Position numbers and translations under genes: made by a program. From the NCBI GenBank assembly GCA_937138625.1, contig CAKZPF010000010.1:1-64000 (forward strand): a stretch of 64,000 nt of DNA. The letters are read 5' to 3'. Within the stretch, counting starts at the first letter, position 1. Every line of letters starts with the position of its first letter. Under the pieces are notes generated by a model. That model did not search any database and was not told the origin of the DNA. It saw only the letters and a program-made list of their open reading frames with translations. Shown one piece after another: positions 1 to 8,666 of the stretch. Origin of the DNA: an uncultured Caulobacteraceae bacterium (GTDB taxonomy: Bacteria; Pseudomonadota; Alphaproteobacteria; Caulobacterales; Caulobacteraceae).

Positions 1-1419
1 CCCCAGACCCCACCACCTCAGGCCTCAACACCCCAAACCCAAACCACAACGCCAGCGCCACACACACAATCCGTGCGCATAGCAGACCAGGTGTATACCC
101 TCACGCAAACGGGGGCTGGGCTCATCACAGCACAAGCGCAAGGGCAGAACCCGATTCGACTGCCCGTCACCGATGTCAACGAAGCCATAGACCTGTTGCA
201 TCTGATCGAACAGGCCCGTGGTGCGCCCATCGCTCCCGGTTACGCGGCCCCTGCCCGCGCTCTCCAGTTGAACAGCCTGTTCCCCATTTCCAGCCGGATG
301 CTAGAGGCAAGCAGCGGTGGAGGGCGTTATTTTCTTTTGGCCATGCAACACCAGGACACAGGCGAAATGCATTGGGTAAACATCCGGGCGACTTCACCCG
401 ATGGGGCCGCCCAATATCTGAACAACCTGACGACCTCTCCCCCCACAGGATATCGTCTGCCTGTCAGCAGAAACGGAACGCCCCAGTTTGTACTGTCCGC
501 AAATGGGAACGATGTGTACGGCCCCTTGGCCGGCGAGATTCAAGGCTCAGAGCTTGAACAATTGATAGACGAAGCCCAAAGTCGTGCCCACCCGTCGACC
601 GTTGCGGACTTCATGTATCGCGATCAGTCGGATATCACGCCCTCGCCATTGGTGAATGAAATTTACCAACGTCTGCCCGACGGCATCACCAGCATCATGA
701 ATGGCCAAGCCGTTTCCATATACCCCTATACCCTGATGTACACGCGGGGGCCCATAACTCCCGAAATGTACGAAGAGATCGTGCATGCCCTGACTGATCA
801 CTTTGCGCGCGCGGTTCAGACCCATGAATCGGCTGATGATGTGAACACCGTCAGCTTTGAATGGGGGCATAGGGATTACGAGATTGCCTTCTCGACCACG
901 GTCTCTGAATATCTCGACAACCCAATTGTTTATATTGAAGAAATTATTTCACAACCCACATGGGTCAACGATTATATCAATTCCCACCGGGATGACCCGG
1001 TTTCCTTTGGCGACATCAGTGTGCGTGTCTATCCGTATGGCCAATACGAAAGCGAGTTTGCGGCGAGCTTAGACGGCCTTAGCTTGCAGGAGCTTCAGCC
1101 TCTTGTGCGCAACAGCCTAACCGAGGCCGATGTGCTGCCCGTTTACACCACCATTATGGATCGGTATCAAAACTTGATCGAGACGATTGGTCAGGAAAAC
1201 GCCACCACGCGTGAAACCATCCGCAATTATGCGGCGCACAATCCAAATCCCCTTGATGGGATTCAAAACATTACCAAGACCGTAAGCTTCCGTGGGCGTC
1301 AGTACCAACTGACCTACAGCCCGAACCTCAGCTTGATCGATGCCGACCCCAACAGCCCCTTGATGCAACCCTTGCGGCCTGAAGTCAATTTTGAACTGAT
1401 CAATGTGGTCGAGCTCTGA
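1..1419 (+). CDS. Orphan protein, 5' end cut by window edge
   Basis: The frame is open from base 1 to a TGA at 1417-1419, so the true start is probably upstream of the window; a GTG at 73 is the first internal candidate but has no convincing ribosome site. The first ~24 visible residues are rich in Pro, Thr and Gln and look like a linker. The rest (~448 aa) is a mix of short hydrophilic segments with no membrane helix, no Cys pairs and no catalytic motif I recognise. It converges on the ETF-QO gene with a 2-base gap. I do not recognise the family. Codon use looks native. It resembles the other orphans of the window in lacking a recognisable domain, but shares no clear motif with them. Confidence 0.6.
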   Translation, partial: PQTPPPQASTPQTQTTTPAPHTQSVRIADQVYTLTQTGAGLITAQAQGQNPIRLPVTDVNEAIDLLHLIEQARGAPIAPGYAAPARALQLNSLFPISSRMLEASSGGGRYFLLAMQHQDTGEMHWVNIRATSPDGAAQYLNNLTTSPPTGYRLPVSRNGTPQFVLSANGNDVYGPLAGEIQGSELEQLIDEAQSRAHPSTVADFMYRDQSDITPSPLVNEIYQRLPDGITSIMNGQAVSIYPYTLMYTRGPITPEMYEEIVHALTDHFARAVQTHESADDVNTVSFEWGHRDYEIAFSTTVSEYLDNPIVYIEEIISQPTWVNDYINSHRDDPVSFGDISVRVYPYGQYESEFAASLDGLSLQELQPLVRNSLTEADVLPVYTTIMDRYQNLIETIGQENATTRETIRNYAAHNPNPLDGIQNITKTVSFRGRQYQLTYSPNLSLIDADPNSPLMQPLRPEVNFELINVVEL

Positions 1420-1421
1420 GG

Positions 1422-3119
1422 CTACATATTCGGGTAATTCGGCCCGCCGCCGCCTTCGGGTGTCATCCAGGTGATGTTTTGCGCGGGATCCTTGATGTCG
1501 CAGGTTTTGCAGTGCACGCAGTTCTGGGCATTGATCTGAAAGCGTTTGCCACCCGCACCATCGTCCAGAACCTCATACACGCCTGCAGGGCAATAGCGCT
1601 GGGCGGGCTCGGCGTATTTCGGCAAATTGTGGGCGATGGGCACCTCTTCATTTTTCAAGGCCAGGTGGCAGGGCTGATCTTCGGCATGGTTGGTGTTGGA
1701 CAAAAACACGCTCGAAAGCTTGTCAAACGAGATCACACCATCGGGTTTCGGGTATGAAATCGGTTTGAAATTTTCGGCAGGCTCGAGGCAGGCGTAATCC
1801 GGCTTGTCGTGCTTGAGGGTGCCAAAGGGCGACCAACCGCCGGTCAGGGTGGCGATCCACATGTCTATGCCGCCCAAAATCACCCCCATCTTGGTGCCAA
1901 ATTTTGACCACAAGGGTTTGACGTTGCGCACAATTTTCAGCTCTTTCGCCACCCAAGAGTTGTCATAGGCATCTTGGTACATCGAAAGCTCGTCGTGCGC
2001 GCGACCGGCTTGGATGGCCAAAAAGGCCGCTTCCGCCGCCAACATCCCGGTTTTCATGGCGTTGTGGCTGCCCTTGATGCGCGGCACGTTCACAAAGCCC
2101 GCGGAACACCCAATCAACGCCCCACCAGGGAAGGTCAGCTTCGGCACGGACTGATAGCCGCCTTCGGTGATGGCGCGAGAGCCATAGGAAATCCGCTCGC
2201 CACCCTCGAGGTGAGATTTGATGGCGGGGTGATGTTTAAAACGTTGAAACTCGTCAAAGGGGCTGAGGTAAGGGTTTTTGTAGTTCAGGTGCAGCACAAA
2301 GCCCACCGAGACATAGCCATCACCGAAATGATATAGCCACGAGCCGCCCTGGCCGTCCTCGTCTTTCAGGGGCCAACCAAAAGTGTGCTGCACCAAGCCG
2401 GGCTTGTGTTTACCCTCAGGGATGCGCCACAGCTCTTTGATACCAATGCCAAATTTCTGCGGGCTTTTGCCTTCATCCAGCTGGTATTTGGTGATCAACA
2501 TTTTCGCCAGCGAGCCACGCACGCCCTCGCCCACCAAAACATATTTTCCTCGCAGCTCGACGCCCGGCTGGAAATCGCCTTTGGGTTGGCCTTGGCTATC
2601 GAGGCCAAAAACCCCCGCAACCACGCCCACCAGCTTGCCGTTTTCGAACACGGGCTCGGATGCCGCCATGCCGGGATACACTTCAACGCCCATGGCCTCG
2701 GCCTGTTGGGCCAACCAGCGACACAAATTGCCCAAGGATCCCACATACATGCCGTGATTGTTCATCAAAGGCGGCATCATGGCGTTGGGCAGGCGGCTGG
2801 CGTCCGTTTCCGTCAGCACCAAGAAGCGATCTTCCTGGACGGGGGTTTCGAGGGGCGCGCCCTTGTCTTTCCAATCCGGGATCAGCTCGTTCAAGGCCTT
2901 GGGGTCCAAAACCGCACCGGAAAGGATATGCGCCCCCACCTCGGAGCCCTTTTCCAAAACGGCCACGGATATTTCATTGCCAGCCTCTTGGGCCAATTGC
3001 TTCAGGCGAATGGCCGCCGCCAAGCCCGCCGGCCCCGCGCCCACGATCACCACGTCATAGGGCATCTGCTCGCGCTGGATTTCGGGCGCTTGGGTGTTGG
3101 TCTCGGTTGGCTCGGTCAT
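1422..3119 (-). CDS. Electron transfer flavoprotein-ubiquinone oxidoreductase
   Basis: 565 aa, the usual length for this monotopic membrane enzyme, which passes electrons from reduced ETF to ubiquinone. An N-terminal FAD-binding dinucleotide fold is seen at about residues 23-36 (VIVGAGPAGLAAAIRL). The C-terminal part carries the cysteines of the single [4Fe-4S] cluster: CPAGVYE followed by CVHCKTCDIKDP close to the C terminus. The start ATG at 3119 follows a GGTGAG-like site. It is transcribed alone, divergent from the uracil-DNA glycosylase. It would serve acyl-CoA dehydrogenases such as the one at 53.8 kb, although the two are not linked here. Confidence 0.95.
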   Translation of the reverse strand: MTEPTETNTQAPEIQREQMPYDVVIVGAGPAGLAAAIRLKQLAQEAGNEISVAVLEKGSEVGAHILSGAVLDPKALNELIPDWKDKGAPLETPVQEDRFLVLTETDASRLPNAMMPPLMNNHGMYVGSLGNLCRWLAQQAEAMGVEVYPGMAASEPVFENGKLVGVVAGVFGLDSQGQPKGDFQPGVELRGKYVLVGEGVRGSLAKMLITKYQLDEGKSPQKFGIGIKELWRIPEGKHKPGLVQHTFGWPLKDEDGQGGSWLYHFGDGYVSVGFVLHLNYKNPYLSPFDEFQRFKHHPAIKSHLEGGERISYGSRAITEGGYQSVPKLTFPGGALIGCSAGFVNVPRIKGSHNAMKTGMLAAEAAFLAIQAGRAHDELSMYQDAYDNSWVAKELKIVRNVKPLWSKFGTKMGVILGGIDMWIATLTGGWSPFGTLKHDKPDYACLEPAENFKPISYPKPDGVISFDKLSSVFLSNTNHAEDQPCHLALKNEEVPIAHNLPKYAEPAQRYCPAGVYEVLDDGAGGKRFQINAQNCVHCKTCDIKDPAQNITWMTPEGGGGPNYPNM

Positions 3120-3176
3120 CAGGGCTCACCATATTTGTGTTGGCAAATGGGTCTCAGCGGCTATGCTTACGGGGTT

Positions 3177-4034
3177 ATGGCGTCCTTGACAATTCCCGAT
3201 CCCGAAAACGCGCCGCCCCAGGCGCGTGTGGCGGCCCAGGCCCTGCTGCAATGGTGGCAGGCCATGGGCGTGGATCAATGCGTGGGGGATGAGGCGGAAA
3301 ACCACCTGCTGATCAAAAAGCCCGTGTCCAAACCACACCCACAGTTGGCGGCCGTGGCCCCGACCCAACCCCAGTCCCCCAAACCCAAAGCCGACACAGA
3401 CCTTACCGAGGCCACGGCCAAAGCCGACACCCTGGCCGCCACCGCCAAAGATTTTGATGGCTTGGTCGAGGCAATCGAGGCCTTTGACCTCTGCCCCCTG
3501 CGCACGCCCGCCACCAACACCGTGGTTTATCGCGGCAACCCCAAAGCTAAACTGATGATCATCGGCGAAGCGCCGGGCTTTGAGGAGAACAAACGCAAAC
3601 AGCCCTTTGTCGGCACGTCTGGGCAATTGTTGGATCAAATGCTGGCCGCCATCGGCCTCGGCGAAGATGACGTGCTGATCACCAATGTGGTCTATTGGCG
3701 TCCGCCCAGCAACCGCAAGCCCTCACCGGCCGAGATGGCCATGTGCAAACCGTTTGTTGATCAAGCCATCCGCCTGATGGCCCCGAAGCTGATTGTATTG
3801 GCCGGCGGGGCGGCCGCCACCGGCGTGTTGGGTACTGATCAAGGCATTTTGTCCCTGCGCGGGCGTTGGCAGGCGTGGCAAGACCCCCGGGCCGGGGCTG
3901 CTGACGGCTCAAATCTTAACGCTCCCATCCCGGTTTTGCCCACCCTGCATCCTGCTTTTTTGCTGCGCCAACCCTTGGCGAAAAAGAAGGCCTGGATCGA
4001 TATGCTGTCCCTTGCCGAACGGCTTGAAGGTTAA
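3177..4034 (+). CDS. Family 4 uracil-DNA glycosylase
   Basis: Removes uracil from DNA as the first step of base excision repair. The GEAPG active-site motif, the NVVYWRPP segment and the HPAFLL segment of the UDG superfamily are all present, together with the CPLR cysteine start of the family-4/5 iron-sulphur region (FDLCPLR). The reading frame stays open far upstream, but that part is antisense to ETF-QO, so the real start is ATG 3177 (285 aa) or ATG 3147 (10 residues longer); neither has a strong ribosome site. Residues ~45-85 form a Lys/Pro/Ala-rich linker before the catalytic domain. The lytic transglycosylase follows 24 bases downstream in the same direction. Confidence 0.9.
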   Translation: MASLTIPDPENAPPQARVAAQALLQWWQAMGVDQCVGDEAENHLLIKKPVSKPHPQLAAVAPTQPQSPKPKADTDLTEATAKADTLAATAKDFDGLVEAIEAFDLCPLRTPATNTVVYRGNPKAKLMIIGEAPGFEENKRKQPFVGTSGQLLDQMLAAIGLGEDDVLITNVVYWRPPSNRKPSPAEMAMCKPFVDQAIRLMAPKLIVLAGGAAATGVLGTDQGILSLRGRWQAWQDPRAGAADGSNLNAPIPVLPTLHPAFLLRQPLAKKKAWIDMLSLAERLEG

Positions 4035-4058
4035 CGCGAAGCTCTGTATCTTGCGCTC

Positions 4059-5642
4059 ATGATCAGGGGGCTTGTGACAGGACTGGGTTTGGCGTGCGCG
4101 TGCCTGTTGGCACCGGCGAAAAGTGCGGCTGTGAATGTGCTGCAACCCTGGGATGCGCAACTCTACGCTGGGGCCTTTGATGCCACGGCCCGCGGGGCCT
4201 TTGGCGAAGCTGATCAGCAAATCGCCACCTTGGCCGATGAAACCCTGATGGGCTATGTGCTGGCGGATCGCTATCTGCACAAAGATTATCTTTCAAGCTA
4301 TGACGAGCTGTTGGCGTGGCTGCAGCGCTATGCCGACCACCCCCAAGCCGAGCGGATTTACAAACTGGCCTTACGAAAGCGTCCGCCTGGCGCCGCACCA
4401 CCCCCCGCGCCCAATCGCCTGGCCTTTGAGGATTTGGCCAAGCATGACCCCATCTGGGATGATGACCCCGGGCACCGCAAGCAACGCACGCTTTCTGCGA
4501 CGGCCAAAAAAGCTGAAACCGCGTTTTATGAGCGCGAAGACAAGACCGCTTATCATTTGGCGCAAAACGCCGGGCACCATTGGATCGCGGGCCTATCGGC
4601 CTATCGTTTGGGGCAGTTTTCGGCAGCGCTGCGCCACTTCGAAGCCCTGTCCATGGATGAAAACACCGGCAGTTGGATGCGATCGGGCGCGGCCTTTTGG
4701 GCGGCACGGGCCGCCATTGCCGCCGGCGAGCCCCGACTGGCCCCGGACTTTTTGCGTTTGGCCGCCCGCTGGCCTTTGACCTTTTATGGGCAAATTGCTG
4801 AACGGCAATTGGGCCTCGAGAGCGGCACCAGCATTTTGAACCAACACACGGGCCTGTCGGACGGCGAGCTTAATCGTCTGTCACGCATTTTCCCCCAAGC
4901 ACGACGTGCTGCGGCCTTGATGCAAACCGGCCGCGACCGCGACGCCGCCCAGGAAATTCACCTGGCCATTGCACTCGCAAGCTCCAGCGAACGCAACAGC
5001 CTTGAACGTTTGGGCGCGCATTTCCAACTGCCGGGTTTTGGCGCACGGGCAGGCACGGTGAAAAACCGAGCCGAGCTGCTGGCTCGTTACCCCATTCCGG
5101 ACTACACGCCCATGTACGGCTTTCATGTGGACCGCGCCTTGGTGTTCGCCGTCGCCCGCCAAGAAAGCCGCTTTCGCACGGATGCGGTCAGCCCGTCAGG
5201 CGCGCGGGGGGTGATGCAGCTGTTGCCCTCAACGGCAGCGTGGATTTCCGGCAACGCCAGTTTGAACACCACGCCCGAGGATCTGTATGATCCCGCCTAT
5301 AATTTGCACGTGGGACAGCTCTATTTGCGCCATTTGATGGAAACGGTAACGCCGCGCCAAGATCTGATCCGCACCGTGGCGTCCTATAACGCCGGGCCTG
5401 GGGCCTTTGGTCGCTGGACCAAAGCCTTTGATCAAGACGATGTGTTGATGATTATCGAAAGTCTGCCCAGCAGCGAAACCCGGGACTATGTGGAAAAGGT
5501 GATGGCGAACTATTGGATTTATCGCCAAATTTTAGGGCAAACCACGCCCACCTTGGATGCGGTGGCCGCAGGCGTGCCCGCGATTTTCACCGACCAAGAC
5601 GGCCAGGGGCCTGATGCCCCCACCCGTGTGGCCGCACGCTAA
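4059..5642 (+). CDS. Soluble lytic murein transglycosylase (Slt70-like)
   Basis: 527 aa. An N-terminal signal peptide (MIRGLVTGLGLACACLLAPA, then KSAA) directs it to the periplasm. The middle is an alpha-helical region rich in Ala and paired aromatic residues, like the superhelical ring of Slt70. The C-terminal SLT domain starts near residue 350 and contains the catalytic Glu in the segment AVARQESRF, the SGARGVMQLLPSTA motif and the YNAGPGA motif. Such enzymes cleave the glycan strand to 1,6-anhydro-muramyl products during wall turnover. No secretion-system genes are nearby, so a housekeeping wall role is most likely. Confidence 0.92.
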   Translation: MIRGLVTGLGLACACLLAPAKSAAVNVLQPWDAQLYAGAFDATARGAFGEADQQIATLADETLMGYVLADRYLHKDYLSSYDELLAWLQRYADHPQAERIYKLALRKRPPGAAPPPAPNRLAFEDLAKHDPIWDDDPGHRKQRTLSATAKKAETAFYEREDKTAYHLAQNAGHHWIAGLSAYRLGQFSAALRHFEALSMDENTGSWMRSGAAFWAARAAIAAGEPRLAPDFLRLAARWPLTFYGQIAERQLGLESGTSILNQHTGLSDGELNRLSRIFPQARRAAALMQTGRDRDAAQEIHLAIALASSSERNSLERLGAHFQLPGFGARAGTVKNRAELLARYPIPDYTPMYGFHVDRALVFAVARQESRFRTDAVSPSGARGVMQLLPSTAAWISGNASLNTTPEDLYDPAYNLHVGQLYLRHLMETVTPRQDLIRTVASYNAGPGAFGRWTKAFDQDDVLMIIESLPSSETRDYVEKVMANYWIYRQILGQTTPTLDAVAAGVPAIFTDQDGQGPDAPTRVAAR

Positions 5643-5686
5643 TTTATTTTTTCTCTCCGCGTCTTTACCGGTGTCTTTATCGGTGC

Positions 5687-5899
5687 TTAGGCCTCGTAGC
5701 CCGGCGCCTTACAGGTCAGGGCGAACCCATCAACCTTGATGCCGTTCAAACGGTACTGGGCCACACCATTGGGCCCTTCCTCGGCTTCAAACCGCGCCAC
5801 TTCCATGCAGGATTCCTGCGACGTAAACGGCCCCTTTAAAACCATGGATTGTTCTTCCCCGTTCATAAAGAGCGTCAGAGTCAACAGCCATAATGCCAT
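5687..5899 (-). CDS. Small protein with two cysteines, unknown function
   Basis: 70 aa from ATG 5899, which is preceded by a strong GGAGG site (AAGGAGGCAAAT before ATG); this fixes the start, although the frame is open 29 codons further up. The N terminus (MALWLLTLTLF) is hydrophobic and could be a short anchor or poor signal. Cys at 31 and 63 may pair. No family recognised. It converges with the lytic transglycosylase, 44 bases apart. Confidence 0.65.
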   Translation of the reverse strand: MALWLLTLTLFMNGEEQSMVLKGPFTSQESCMEVARFEAEEGPNGVAQYRLNGIKVDGFALTCKAPGYEA

Positions 5900-6197
5900 A
5901 TTTGCCTCCTTCGTGCCGTCTTGTGGGGGTCCGCGGCGGGGCCTGGTTTCAGGACCGCAAACGGCGGTACCCAGGGCATATCCCACGACACATTAACAAT
6001 TAGATCAGAAAGCCCCTTCTAAGATGTTAACGGTCTTGTAAGGGGTGAGGACTATGCTCTGTGCCCCCAAGCCTATATACATAATAAAATCAACACTTTA
6101 TTAACCAAAAGAGATCTGAAAATTCAGATGTTTATGGGTATATTGTATAGAATACCAGATCATGACGATCATTTTAATACAGTAAAAATAATTATTT
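5900..6197. other. AT-rich intergenic stretch, non-coding
   Basis: About 300 bases with no credible gene. The half next to the small protein is GC-rich leader; from about 6000 on it is distinctly AT-rich (runs such as ATACATAATAAAATC). It holds a perfect 7-base inverted repeat at 6114-6129. It lies downstream of the RNA methyltransferase (minus) and upstream of the 70-aa gene (minus), so it should hold the promoter of the latter and any terminator of the former. Confidence 0.6.
6114..6129. repeat. Perfect inverted repeat ATCTGAA-AA-TTCAGAT
   Basis: Seven-base arms separated by two bases. Read on the minus strand the hairpin is followed by CTCTTTT, so it may be a weak AT-rich terminator for the RNA methyltransferase gene; it could equally be an operator. 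Seen directly; its role is inference. Confidence 0.4.
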
Positions 6198-7433
6198 TTA
6201 TGTGGACAATTTTTCCAAAATCCCCACAATCTCCACATGGGGCGACCATAAAAACTGATCAATGGGCTGAAGACGACAGAGGCGATAACCCGCCTGTTGC
6301 AACACCTTGGCATCCCGCGCAAATGTCTGTGGATTGCACGAGACATAGGCGATGGTCTGAACCTCCGAGGCCGCCAATTGCGCCACCTGGGCCTCGGCCC
6401 CTGCCCGCGGCGGGTTCAGCACCACGGCTTGGGCCCGGTTCAATTCCTTGGCGGACAGCGGCATCCGAAACAGATCACGGGCCTTGGCCTGCACGGGTTT
6501 CAAGCCTTGCTGTCGGCGCGCAGCCGTTTGTAGTGCCGTGATGGCCTCGGCGTTCATCTCATAGGCCTCAACGGCATGATCACGCGCCAGGCGCAGCGCA
6601 AAGGCCCCAGCCCCGCAAAACAGGTCCATCACGGTTTCGGCGTGTTTACCGGCGTTCTGAACCGCCTGCGCCATCGCGGCCTCGGCTTCAGGCACGGCCT
6701 GCAGGAACCCCCCAGGTGGCGGGGTCACCAGCACATCACCAAAGCGCACCTGGGGGGCGCGGGTTTCGATCCAGATCTCCTTGCCCACACTCAGACGCGC
6801 CAGATCCATCGCCACCGCTGCCGACGTGACCTGCGCCCGCAAACGGGCATCATAACGTGGGGGCACGCCCGTGATGTGCACATCAAGACCGGTTTCGGTG
6901 CGGGTCAAATGACAGGTGGGTGCGGCCTTGGGGATTTGGGCCAATGGCCCCGCCAGATCGACGATCCCCGGCAAGGCCGCCACCACATCCGGGTGGGCAA
7001 TTTCGCAAGCCCGCACATCCACCACCGACCAGCTTTTGCGCTGCTTGAACCCGACAATGGCTTTGCCCTTAAGCCAGCGCACATGCACACTGATGCGTCG
7101 GCGGCTGTGGGGCGGCATGGTGACCAGGGGTGCCATTTCGGTCACCTTAACGCCCGCGCGCTCCAGTATCTGCCCTAAGCGCTGAACCTGCCAGGCTTCA
7201 TACGCCGCAGGCGTCATATGCTGCAGTTGACAGCCGCCACAGATGCCGAAATGGGGGCACGGTGGGCTCTGGCGGTCAGGGCTTGGCTCGATAACCGCCT
7301 GCACCCGACCCGCCTCATCAAGCGCCACCACCTCGCCAGGCAGAACGCCGGGCAGATAATGGTTTTGGCCCTGCCAGTGACAGACGCCATCCCCGGCCTG
7401 GCCCAGGTGATCAATGGTGACGGTGGTGGGCAT
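6198..7433 (-). CDS. TrmA/RlmD-family RNA (uracil-5-)-methyltransferase
   Basis: 411 aa. SAM-dependent enzyme that makes 5-methyluridine, probably in 23S rRNA. An N-terminal TRAM-like region is followed by the iron-sulphur cysteines (CPHFGICGGCQLQH, ~residues 59-72), the SAM-binding motif (MDLFCGAGAFAL) and the catalytic-cysteine motif (YVSCNPQTFARD). The order and spacing match RlmD/RlmC-type enzymes. Which uridine is modified cannot be told from sequence. It is divergent from the exported glycine-zipper protein, with about 110 bases between the starts. Confidence 0.9.
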   Translation of the reverse strand: MPTTVTIDHLGQAGDGVCHWQGQNHYLPGVLPGEVVALDEAGRVQAVIEPSPDRQSPPCPHFGICGGCQLQHMTPAAYEAWQVQRLGQILERAGVKVTEMAPLVTMPPHSRRRISVHVRWLKGKAIVGFKQRKSWSVVDVRACEIAHPDVVAALPGIVDLAGPLAQIPKAAPTCHLTRTETGLDVHITGVPPRYDARLRAQVTSAAVAMDLARLSVGKEIWIETRAPQVRFGDVLVTPPPGGFLQAVPEAEAAMAQAVQNAGKHAETVMDLFCGAGAFALRLARDHAVEAYEMNAEAITALQTAARRQQGLKPVQAKARDLFRMPLSAKELNRAQAVVLNPPRAGAEAQVAQLAASEVQTIAYVSCNPQTFARDAKVLQQAGYRLCRLQPIDQFLWSPHVEIVGILEKLST

Positions 7434-7541
7434 ATTCGAACTTCATCTCCGGTTCAGACGGGCTTTGGCAGGATGCACACTGCCCATAGCGAAAACGGGC
7501 AGCGTAGAAAACAGGCCTCGGTTGAAAGGAGCCACAGAAAG

Positions 7542-8108
7542 ATGAAAATCCTGACCTTGAGTGCTATTGGCGGACTGGTAGCCCTGACGGCCATCCCCCA
7601 AACGGCCAACGCGGGTCCCCGCTATAACACCTATGACGTTCACTGCGAACAAGACCGCCGCAATTCTCAGCTTGCCGGCAGCATCATTGGCGGCATCTTG
7701 GGCGCAGCCATTGGCCACGAAGTCGCCGCCAACAACAGCCGTGACGAGGGCTTGGTGATCGGTGGGGCGCTGGGGGCTGCCATTGGTGCGGGCGCCGGTA
7801 ACAATCGCGTCGCCTGCGCCGAGCCCCGCCGTGCCTATCGCCCCGCCCCATCTGTACATGCCCCCGCCTATGGGCATCGCTACTATCGTCATTCCCGTGT
7901 GGTTTATGACACACCGCACACTTATGAGCCCGATCCCTACGACCGGGATTACGACCGCGATGTGGCCTATCACGAGCCCGTCTATCGCTATAAACCCATA
8001 TGCAAAATGGGTGAAAGCCGCATCGAACTGCCGGATGGTCGCGTTGACCGCCGCGCCGTGAAGATGTGCCGCGGCGATGACGGTGTCTGGCGGGTTGTGG
8101 ATAAATAA
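7542..8108 (+). CDS. Exported glycine-zipper (17 kDa antigen-like) protein
   Basis: 188 aa from ATG 7542, preceded by GAAAGGAG; the open frame extends upstream but that part is antisense to the methyltransferase. There is a signal peptide (MKILTLSAIGGLVALTAI, cleavage near NAG). Residues ~45-80 are a two-pass glycine zipper (SIIGGILGAAIGHEV ... VIGGALGAAIGAGAG), typical of outer-membrane-associated 17-kDa-antigen-like proteins. The second half is rich in Tyr, His, Arg and Asp. Two Cys near the C terminus (ICKMG, KMCRG) could pair. Probably an envelope protein; exact role unknown. Confidence 0.75.
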   Translation: MKILTLSAIGGLVALTAIPQTANAGPRYNTYDVHCEQDRRNSQLAGSIIGGILGAAIGHEVAANNSRDEGLVIGGALGAAIGAGAGNNRVACAEPRRAYRPAPSVHAPAYGHRYYRHSRVVYDTPHTYEPDPYDRDYDRDVAYHEPVYRYKPICKMGESRIELPDGRVDRRAVKMCRGDDGVWRVVDK

Positions 8109-8189
8109 GCTATAGATTGAGCTCACCAGGTTTACGAAATTATAAGGAACCTGATGTCTGATGTGCTCTGAGCACTAAAGGAGGTTCAA

Positions 8190-8525
8190 ATGAAACTGTG
8201 GGCTTTGGCACCAATGTTGGCTGTGGCAGGCGGCCTGATGATCGCGCCGCCAACGGCAGACGCCGCTGATTGGCAAAAGGGCAAACAAGTCCGTTCGACC
8301 TGGAAATGGGAAGGCCAGCACCTGCGCCGTTGGTATCGCCATGACCATGTGGAGTACAAGTACGACATGCAAGGGTCCGACATGCGCGACTTTGGCAATG
8401 CCCTGCAGGGCCGTGGCAATGTGGGCGGCTGCGCAAAAGCGGAGACCGTAAACGGCAAAAGCGTGATGATTTGCCCCGATGAACCCGTGGCGAGCTACGA
8501 GTACAAACCGCAACCCCGCGGTTAA
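8190..8525 (+). CDS. Small exported protein, unknown function
   Basis: 111 aa with an excellent ribosome site (AAAGGAGG, 7 bases before ATG). It has a signal peptide (MKLWALAPMLAVAGGLMIAP, then PTADAAD). The mature part is Trp/Arg/Tyr-rich with two Cys in the C-terminal third (GGCAKAE, VMICPDE), which could form a disulphide. It follows the glycine-zipper gene by 81 bases and is closed by a strong terminator, so the two may be co-transcribed envelope proteins. Family not recognised. Confidence 0.7.
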   Translation: MKLWALAPMLAVAGGLMIAPPTADAADWQKGKQVRSTWKWEGQHLRRWYRHDHVEYKYDMQGSDMRDFGNALQGRGNVGGCAKAETVNGKSVMICPDEPVASYEYKPQPRG

Positions 8526-8553
8526 TCTCGGAACGCATAAGAATTTTCAAAAG

Positions 8554-8581
8554 CGCCCTGCGAACCGCGGGGCGTTTTTTT
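8554..8581 (+). terminator. Rho-independent terminator
   Basis: A 9-base stem (CGCCCTGCG / CGCGGGGCG, one T-G pair) with loop AAC, followed by seven T. It lies 28 bases after the stop of the 111-aa gene. Confidence 0.85.
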
Positions 8582-8632
8582 ATTGGCCTCACTCATCCGC
8601 TTGCATATTCACTATATTTTCGGTAAACAAAA

Positions 8633-8662
8633 GAAATTCACGAAAGTTACATATTGAATTTC
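8633..8662. repeat. Inverted repeat GAAATTC / GAATTTC before an orphan gene
   Basis: Seven-base arms at 8633-8639 and 8656-8662 separated by 16 bases, ending 4 bases before ATG 8667. The stretch is AT-rich and also contains TTGCAT at 8601-8606. It could be an operator or leader hairpin; no homologous site is known to me. Confidence 0.3.
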
Positions 8663-8666
8663 ACTC

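Noticed and set aside
2385-3146. In-frame open stretch upstream of the uracil-DNA glycosylase that would make a 549-aa protein
   Set aside because: It is antisense to ETF-QO and shows no conserved features; internal ATG 3177 (or 3147) gives a normal family length.
4059-5642. Lytic transglycosylase of a type III or IV secretion system
   Set aside because: No secretion genes are nearby and the protein is Slt70 length, so a general wall enzyme is more likely.
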